Of a stretch of DNA of 24,113 bases, positions 17,230 through 24,113 are shown piece by piece (position 1 is the stretch's first letter; every line of letters starts with the position of its first letter). The DNA comes from Sphacelaria rigidula. Taxonomy: Eukaryota; Phaeophyceae; Sphacelariales. The notes below the pieces were generated by a model, which saw nothing but the letters and a program-made list of their open reading frames with translations, was not told the DNA's origin and ran no database searches. The stretch spans positions 1-24,113 of the forward strand of contig CAXNAA020000223.1 of assembly GCA_964200075.2 (NCBI GenBank), in the 5' to 3' direction. The position numbers were made by a program, and so were the translations under genes.

Positions 17230-17485
17230 ATTTCTTACAGAACTTATTCAACTGTCGGGTACCAAATTTATACAACTGTCGGGTACCGATATGGAAGTCA
17301 AGAACTTACACAACCCGTCGGGTCCGGTATTGAGGTTGTACAGAAACCCGTGCCCACAATCGGGTGTTTCTACAAGGGTATACCCGTAACCCGGGTAGAG
17401 ATGAACGTTTCTTACAGAACATCTAGAACTGTCTGGTACCGGTGTGAGAGACTTACAGAACTCACGGAACTTTAGAGTACCGGCA
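17230..17485. repeat. Degenerate short repeats in the presumed promoter of the factor gene
   Basis: CAACTGTCGGGTACC occurs at 17249-17263 and 17273-17287, with variants at 17311-17325 and 17426-17440. CTTACAGAAC occurs at 17234, 17411 and 17454. The pair TTTCTTACAGAAC plus CTGTCGGGTACC/CTGTCTGGTACC is offset by exactly 177 bases between its first and last copies. The block starts about 185 bases upstream of the preferred start codon, so the repeats could be binding sites or a minisatellite. Confidence 0.55.
17265..17272 (-). promoter_or_regulatory. Possible TATA-like element of the factor gene
   Basis: TATAAATT on the minus strand about 220 bases upstream of the preferred ATG. It is the best TATA-type match in the upstream region, but many promoters in protists lack a TATA box and there is no transcript start to anchor it. 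Confidence 0.2.
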
Positions 17486-17740
17486 TGAAAAATCATACAA
17501 GTCACAGAAGCGCCGGAGAACTGTGTTTCTTCATCATTTATGGTCAGTAACACTCCCTCGATAAACAGGATTTTACTCCGTGTGGTTCCCACAACACAAA
17601 GTTAGGAAGTGCGTCCTGAGCACGATCTCTTCATTTTTCTAACGCCTAGCAAATCTCGAAATTTCGAGTGAAGGCGACAATCATCTGCGAAAAATCCTGA
17701 GTGAGTGAACACGGCATTTAAACTTGTAGCTCTACTACTG

Positions 17741-18493
17741 TCACCTCCAACGCGAGCAATTTAGGTCACCATCTAAATCATGCGCGAGCCACAACGCCGT
17801 AGCGCTACGAAAACGTGGCTTCGGCGTATTCGATTCAAATGCGTTGCTCCTAACATGAAGATCCGATAAGAATGGCGCTTCCAGAGGATAACTTAAAGAG
17901 ACTGACGCGAATGTACGGCAGCCGTTTGAAGAAAATATAGCACGTGCCCTGCACCTTGTGCCCGTGGATAGGCAACAGCCTAAAGAGAGGTTTCCCCCTT
18001 TGAATGCCCACATCCCTATTGGGATGCCACACGGACAAGCACAGACAGGGGTTGAGGGGGAAAAAAAGAGGAGGAATAACGCCTGGATAGAGAAGGTCGT
18101 TGCCATGCATTTACCACGAGTCGTACTTACTCGGGGACAAGCAGCATATTGCCATCCATCCAAGGAAGGCAAACAAAGCGTTGATCGCACCAGCATGCCA
18201 TCTACGAAGATATCAATACACCCGTCAGCACCACGCATGAGAAGAAGAAAAAAAAGTGAAAATCGCGCGCCCTCTCCCGTCGACCATGGCAAAGGAGTGC
18301 TGCGCGCCGGATGACTACAGCATCTACTCGCGGGACTGTCAGGGATCAAAATTTCAAGACAAAGCATAGGCGTGTAATCCCTAGACTGCGAGGGTAGGTC
18401 ACCTGCTGAATCAGCATCAATGTTCACTTGAAAAAATGATGAGTGATTCAGACAAACCCGCGTCGAAGGGTTGAAGCTCAATGTTGCCAGCAT
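17741..18493 (-). CDS. Weak candidate: 250-codon open frame of unknown function
   Basis: The frame is open from ATG at 18493 to a stop at 17741, upstream of and on the same strand as the factor gene. No domain is recognised. The peptide has Cys- and Leu-rich hydrophobic stretches and no clear signal peptide. It also contains splice-like sequence: a donor CCCGA|GTAAGTACG near 18130 and a pyrimidine-rich acceptor CCCAATAG near 18022. The true reading may therefore be two exons with a different frame downstream. It could equally be a chance frame, since a few of this length are possible in 24 kb. I give it as a candidate only. Confidence 0.18.
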   Translation of the reverse strand: MLATLSFNPSTRVCLNHSSFFQVNIDADSAGDLPSQSRDYTPMLCLEILIPDSPASRCCSHPARSTPLPWSTGEGARFSLFFLLLMRGADGCIDIFVDGMLVRSTLCLPSLDGWQYAACPRVSTTRGKCMATTFSIQALFLLFFSPSTPVCACPCGIPIGMWAFKGGNLSLGCCLSTGTRCRARAIFSSNGCRTFASVSLSYPLEAPFLSDLHVRSNAFESNTPKPRFRSATALWLAHDLDGDLNCSRWR

Positions 18494-18505
18494 CGTGAAA
18501 AGGGG

Positions 18506-18518
18506 TGGGGGGGGGGGC
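18506..18518. repeat. G homopolymer tract
   Basis: An almost pure run of G on the plus strand, prone to length variation. Confidence 0.6.
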
Positions 18519-18832
18519 ACCTAAGGTCTCATATCGGTCGACCATGAACGTGACATGAAAATACCCGAGACACTGCACTTTTCTTGTCCAGCTGTAGTTT
18601 CGTTCAGAGGCCATTCTTGAAACCTCGGAGCCAAGCGAATCGGAGAAGTGGGCTGGGCTCCTCTAGGTGGGGTGATGCAAAGTGTCCACGACGTGTGATG
18701 ACGATATTCCCGTTTAGGAGCCAAACCCACGTCAAGAGTCCCGAATGTGGGAAATACCCCCAAAATAAAACACCGACCGTAAGAAAGGGTCTTAAAGCCA
18801 AACAGCACCGCAGGCCACAACGGGCTCGCAGA

Positions 18833-19187
18833 ACATGCCCTGTTGTCCAATAATGGGATCTGTGCACCCCTCACCATCCACTATGTATACCTTTTTGCCT
18901 TATACTCTCTTCCTCTCCATATATTCACCCACTTTGGTCCACACCATACACACGTTTTACCGCCCTCGGCCCTCTGCCGCTCACCGCACCGCAAAAAACC
19001 GAACGGCCGAAGAACGTCTTTACCGCTCCTCCTACCTCCTCCTGCGGCCTTGACACTGGAGATCCCGCCGCCTCACCCCGCGAAAACGAGATCCCCGCGG
19101 GGCAATTGACACACTGCACGACCGTTGCGCGCGCGCGCAAACGGCACAACTAGTTGCCAGATTGTGGGACCCCATTCAAATGGTCAA
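18833..19187 (+). repeat. Inverted repeat family R355, left copy
   Basis: This stretch matches the reverse complement of 19992-20350 along its whole length, with mismatches and small gaps. Best-conserved landmarks are CACTTTGGTCCA, GAACGGCC, CTTCCTCCTGC or its equivalent, and the ATTGACACACTGCACGAC / GCGCGCGCAAACGGCACAA end. No conserved protein is apparent, since the predicted peptides differ by frameshifts. Confidence 0.75.
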
Positions 19188-19991
19188 TAAAAAGTCGTCA
19201 AATTGTGGAACACAACGGCTGAACCCCTCCACAGCTTCCTCATCATTCAACGGCGCGGCGCGCAAGCATGCCGAGCCGCTTGGGCACCTTGGTACCTTGC
19301 CCGTACAGGGCGCTCGCAATGTACAAAACACTTGTAGGAATAGTGAGAGGTGCACGTATGAATGGTGGAGCGACGGGAAGACGAGCGAGCCAGACAAGGT
19401 ACCACGCAAACCTTTCGGGGGGCCTAGGGGCGTGTGAAGATTCAATTGGGAATCGCGAAGAAATTAGGTGTTGCCGTATTCGTTTGAAGGTTCCTGAACG
19501 TTCCGACACATGAACGGCCGCCTGGATTGTTCGCGACAATTATTGCGCAGTTTTGACGAAGACATGAGAAGCAAAAAAAAAAAAAAGCGCGAGCAAAGCA
19601 GCTTTTCTGCCCACAATGACCGCTTTGGATCCTACACAATGAACGCAAAACAGTTTCTTAGAAGAGTGGAGTTTCTTTCGGCGTTGGGCGCCGTGGGAAA
19701 CAAGTCTTGAAATCTCCACGGGCGTGACTGAAGCACATGAATGAAACACAACCCATGCGGAGCAAGCATGCATAGGCACCCATAGCAGAAGTGCATCACG
19801 CCTAGTGCTACCTCTTGCTCATCTACACACCGTGTTATTTGTTTCACGACAATCCAGTCGGTGTTGGAAAATGGCCAGCCGTACATTTTCCACAAACATT
19901 ACTCACGACGGAGTCGGTGGCTGTTCGTGGGTGTGTTGTACGTCGCCCGTCACAGAAATCACAGGCAACAAAGTTTGAACCTATTCACCCC
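19188..19991. other. Spacer between the R355 inverted copies
   Basis: No gene is recognised. It contains an A run near 19573-19587 and several short overlapping frames without motifs. Confidence 0.45.
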
Positions 19992-20350
19992 GACACTGTT
20001 TGAATTTTGTTCCACAATTTGGCAACTTGTGCCGTTTGCGCGCGCGTGCAACAGTCGTGCAGTGTGTCAATCACCCCCCAGGGGTCTCGTCTTCGTGCGG
20101 TGGAAAAGACCGGCGGCGGGGTCTCCAGTCTCCAGGCTGCAGGAGGAAGTAAAAAAACGTTAGAGACGCCCGTCCGCCGGCCGTTCGAATTTTTGCCGTG
20201 CGGTGGGTTGGACGGTGGCTGCGGAATGCCGATGGTGGTGAAATGTGCGTACAGTTTGGACCAAAGTGAACACATGGACAGGAAGGGGTGTAAGATGAAC
20301 ATCGTAGGTGACGGGGTTGCGCCGACCCCATTATCGAACAAAAAAGGGTA
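19992..20350 (-). repeat. Inverted repeat family R355, right copy
   Basis: Right copy of the 18833-19187 repeat in opposite orientation, about 800 bases away. The pair could be the arms of a larger foldback element spanning 18.8-20.4 kb or two separate insertions. Confidence 0.75.
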
Positions 20351-21533
20351 TTCTGCAAGGCCCTGGCGCACCGCGATACCGCTTGGCCCTAAATCGTGCT
20401 TTGTTCTCGGCGCAAATTGGTGTGCATGCCTTGCATGGGCTGCGGGCATGTCGCCCTTGCGTCGGCAGCTCCAACTTTCGCGTTCGTCACCATTCTCTTT
20501 TGGTCAAAGGGAGGAGAGTACACCCATGTTCGTCTACTTCCTTCGTTTTACTTTGTTCCATGAACAAAGGGCAAAATAAAAATCGACTTCGAAAAAAACG
20601 TCCACAACTCATGAAAAAAATATCCCAAATGGCTGTTTTCTCATTGTCTGCTATACTCCATACCAAATTTCAAACGCAACCTTCAAAACTGAGCAATCAA
20701 ACTCAGATTCGGTGTATTTAGCGCCTTTCCTGGTAATATCATGAATTGGTATCGGATCTTATGCGCGCCATATCTCTCGATAGATAATGAACTAGGTGAA
20801 GGTGAGGAAATCGCTCGTTTCTCCGTGCTACAAGGAATGTTCCTCACCAAAAATCCGCGTTTCGCTCGGTTTGGTCTTTTAATAGTAGATGTTATCGGCC
20901 AACAGGCGTGACGTGTAACGTGTAACCGTCCTCCCGGCAACACACACCACACCAGCCACCTCGCTGTTCGCGGAAACACCAGAGCACACGCCGAGAACGT
21001 GGCGAATCAACGGGTGATGATGTGGCAGTGGTGTTCTTTTGGAGTTAGCACAGCAACATATGCAAAACGAAATAGTATGTTGAGCACAACTTGACACAGA
21101 CAGCGACTGACGTGATGTGTATCCGGTTTGCACAGAAGTTGTTGTAGACCAGGAGAGTCATTTTGATCTCAAGTAATATATCACACGGGCATAAACAACG
21201 TACTTTATACTTGTGGCCTGTCTTTGCTGCCTGCTTGATCCCTCTTGTATTGCCAACATAGCTTCATACTGTAGTGTTGTTGTGGAACACCAAGCAGGGA
21301 CACCAGTAGCTTGCAGTCGACTGTGTTCAGTGCAGAACGATGCACGCTCACTGTTCCTTGCCGCTGAGTCTAGCGAAGATATACAACATACAAGAATCTG
21401 ATACATACGGACTTTGTCCGCACCTGAGTGCGGGTGGGTGTAAACTCGTGAGGGGTTCTCCGGTAGTATTTTCTCTATATTTGCGGAGCATCCAGGTAAA
21501 CTCTAGGTAACAGACACTAGGTCGTGGTGTAAA
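20351..21533. other. No gene seen; one short hairpin
   Basis: No supported coding region. GGTGAGGAA at 20801-20809 and TTCCTCACC at 20840-20848 form a perfect 9-bp inverted pair around a 30-base loop. The rest shows no structure I can support. Confidence 0.45.
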
Positions 21534-21854
21534 ATGTACGTGTTGAGCGCTGTGGTGCTGGGGTGTGTACCCGACGAGGATATGCTGCGAAAGTTCTTCC
21601 TAAAAAAGTCTGGAGCAGGACTGTTTGGCTCTTCGCAAGCTAGTTTTCGTGTGACAGAGTGCTGTTCGTTTGATGACAACGCATTCGATGTAGGAAGAGG
21701 GCCGGCCGTGGTTGTGTATCAAACCTTGCTCAAGATGGAGCCGTCCACCGTGACGTGGTCGACAAGACCAGTCTGGCCTGGCCCACCCAAGATCAGAATA
21801 TCCGTGTCAACACCCAAATCAAGTACGATTCCTTCGAAGGGGGGTAAATACTAA
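21534..21854 (+). CDS. Weak candidate: 106-codon open frame of unknown function
   Basis: An ATG-started frame ending next to the R560 copy B. The N-terminus (MYVLSAVVLGCV) is hydrophobic and could be a short signal or anchor. No domain or catalytic motif is recognised. Its abutment on a repeat makes an element-derived or chance frame at least as likely as a gene. Confidence 0.15.
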   Translation: MYVLSAVVLGCVPDEDMLRKFFLKKSGAGLFGSSQASFRVTECCSFDDNAFDVGRGPAVVVYQTLLKMEPSTVTWSTRPVWPGPPKIRISVSTPKSSTIPSKGGKY

Positions 21855-21858
21855 ATAC

Positions 21859-22433
21859 TTTGATCCCACCCAAATTCAGTGCAGACCGAAACACGGCATG
21901 CAGAACTACAACTGTTCAGGCACTCTCCAGCGCACATCGCACCGTGATCGTCATAAAGTGTTTACGTGCACAACAGCAAAGCGACAACTACAGCACAGAA
22001 AGAATGGGTTTGGGGAGCGCCTTCTTCGTTTGACTCGAGACGCAATGGCCAACACACCATGAAGGTTCTAGCAATAGTGTGCCGAGGGCACTGCGTGTCC
22101 ACAACATTATTTTTCCAAGAGACAAACGCCATGACAGTAATAAAGCAACTCAGGCAGTCAGTCCCAGCGGAGATCACACCGTCTTCAGAAAGGCCTGGAA
22201 ACACCACAGCGCAGCGACAGCTGCAGCACAAAAGACGGTGCATGAGTGTGTTTGTACTGCAGCACAGTGATACAGGACATGTCCCATGCGATTGTTCTTC
22301 TCCTGATTTCGGATGGGCTCGATTTTGGCCGAGTGGCGATTTTCAAACGCAGGGCCATAATCGCGCTTCGCGTAAAAATGATTTCCTTCACTCTGACTCA
22401 TCCCCATCTGTGGGAGGTGAGCCGATAATTAGC
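21859..22433 (-). repeat. Dispersed repeat family R560, copy B
   Basis: Read on the minus strand, this matches 13600-14154 from GGCTCACCTCCCACAGAT to GGGTGGGATCAAAG. It lies outside the factor gene, while copy A is inside intron 1 in opposite orientation. It is about 20 bases longer than copy A through small insertions. Confidence 0.72.
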
Positions 22434-24113
22434 TGACTGGAGGACAGCCAACAGTACTGACTGTACACAACAACGATTCGGACGAACACCGTAAAACCGC
22501 AGTGTGTCAACACAGCGGCGATTGATTGATTTTGGATCCCCAAAGCGCTTACAGAGACATGAGGCTACATACCAAGTTTGCTGACTACTTCTGAGGCTTG
22601 AGCAACTCCCGAGGTCACGACCGTGACAACGACACCCTGGGCAACAGCCTGCATCGGGAAAAAAGGGTACTGCGTACTGGAGCAACAGCCTCTCAGCTCC
22701 TGCACTGTAGGCAGTACACTTCTACGCATGTAGTCTACTGTTGTCGAGGGTGCGCCCTGACCTCGTGATATGCTTTCCTTGGCCAACTTTCGGGGGCGAT
22801 TACAGCTGATCCGCGCCGTTTCCTGCTCTCGGCATGGGTTCAAGTGTCACTCGCTATGCACCTACCAACTCTCCAACACTGTCAAGCACGACGGGGCACA
22901 CACTGCTCGGGAGGCCGACCTTGGGCAGCTCTGTCCAACGTCTTCAGCAAGTACTAATACGACTCTATACGACTGCCTGAAAATCTAGCGGCGTATGAAA
23001 TCAGACACCCCTAGATCTTCGACATTTTGTCACCGACGAAGTCAGAGAAATCGAAAAGTATGAAAAACAACGTCTCCTCCTGTATCGCATGCTTGCTCCC
23101 TTCTCCTGCTCTGAACTTCCGTGCAAGCCGGATACACGTCGCGTTTGTTTCACGTTGTTCGTGCTACTCGCTGTCTGTGTCAAGTTATGCATATGCCGCT
23201 GTGCTGACTTCATGAGAACACCACTGTCACACTAACCGTTCTCGGCGTGTGGTCCGGTGTGCGCCCTACGCGCTATGATGGAGCTGGTGTGGTATGTGCC
23301 GGGGGGACGGGAAACCCTCTGCGCCTGTCGGCCAATAGAATTTACGTCTCAAAGACCAAACCGAGGGAAAACCAAAACGGTATTTTGCTGCGGATTTTGG
23401 GGGTAAATCTGCTTCCCAAAACACCGTAATGGTTAAGATGGAGCGGACATGGGATTGTCGGCCAATAGAGAAGACCGAGCCCAACACTCAAATTTGGTCT
23501 TCACGTCACCACAGTTGGTGGGATCTTTATACAAGCTAGTTGTTGAACCAAAATCGGGTTACAGTCCACTCATGCTCTGGACTCAACCTTCAGACAGAGA
23601 CCCTCCCGCTGGTAGACTGAGGTAGACAATCCACTTTTTGGGTTCAGAATCATTCTTTTGTCAAAACACAAAACGCCTACTCTACAGCGGAAGGGTCCGG
23701 GGGTGCAGATGAGGCACATAGTTGTGAAAGTAATGAGACGGTACGACGTAGTGCAGAAGTGGTGCTGTATCTGAAGTACTGTTATTTATTACATTACGCC
23801 GCATAATTGTTCACAGCAGTCTTTAGTGTTCTGTGTACCGTCTGCAGCATACTAGATCTTACAGTTTTGCAGGTGTTGAGGGGTACGCAGCGTGCGTGTG
23901 TGGTTTCGCACCATGACTGCCACTGCGAGCACGCTTATAGCACGTACCGCGCTCATCGGCGCAGGGTCACATGGGTCGCGACTCGTATTGGTACTGAGAA
24001 ATCTCACGCGGCAACACGATCCACTGGCATTGAGTCGCGGGCAGTACATTTCACGGTTAGGACAAATCATCACGACTCAAAATCACCAAATTCACGATTT
24101 CTTCAGCCTGATT
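22434..24113. other. No gene seen
   Basis: Short frames only, without recognisable domains. A hairpin at 23372-23432 and two copies of TGTCGGCCAATAGA are noted separately. Confidence 0.5.
23372..23432. repeat. Hairpin between two TGTCGGCCAATAGA copies
   Basis: ACGGTATTTTG pairs with CAAAACACCGT (one mismatch), and inside them GCGGATTT pairs with AAATCTGC (one mismatch). TGTCGGCCAATAGA occurs on either side, near 23326-23339 and 23457-23470. It may be a small eroded element. Confidence 0.45.

Overview
The window looks like nuclear DNA of a eukaryote with long introns, long non-coding flanks and many small non-autonomous repeats. It carries one convincing protein-coding gene, on the minus strand: a large Zn(II)2Cys6 (fungal-type binuclear zinc cluster) transcription factor with long Ser/Gly/Gln/Ala-rich disordered tracts and GC-rich codons. 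Zn2Cys6 factors are best known in fungi but also occur in stramenopiles. The 8.7-kb repeat-filled intron, long 3' flank and homopolymeric residue runs make a stramenopile, perhaps a brown alga, my best guess. This is inference from style and was not tested by any search.

Layout. 1-2.5 kb: no gene, but a 544-bp Stowaway-like foldback element with TA target duplication at 428-975. 2.5-3.8 kb: 3' flank of the factor gene. 3835-6057: terminal coding exon. 6058-6336: short intron. 6337-6483: small middle exon. 6484-15216: an inferred giant intron holding two tRNA-related pol III-like modules, a 484-bp foldback, a 43-bp satellite region, a hAT-like MITE with 8-bp target duplication, and several dispersed repeats. 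15217-17046: first coding exon with the zinc cluster. 17.2-17.5 kb: short tandem repeats in the presumed promoter. 17.7-24.1 kb: no gene I can identify. This part holds an inverted pair of about 355-bp repeats, a second copy of a 560-bp repeat that also sits inside the intron, several hairpins, and two weak ORFs.

How it fits together. All four inferred splice boundaries (15217/15216, 6484/6483, 6337/6336, 6058/6057) are GT-AG and phase 0. Joining the three exons gives one open frame of 1399 codons plus stop. The product would be an N-terminal DNA-binding zinc cluster, basic stretches, a helical middle region split over the exon junctions, a long disordered region with poly-Q, poly-G and a SUMO-type motif, and a short acidic amphipathic C-terminus that looks like an activation domain. 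The join across the giant intron is the main inference; transcript evidence would settle it. No tRNA gene, rRNA, CRISPR array, prokaryotic operon or autonomous transposase gene was recognised.
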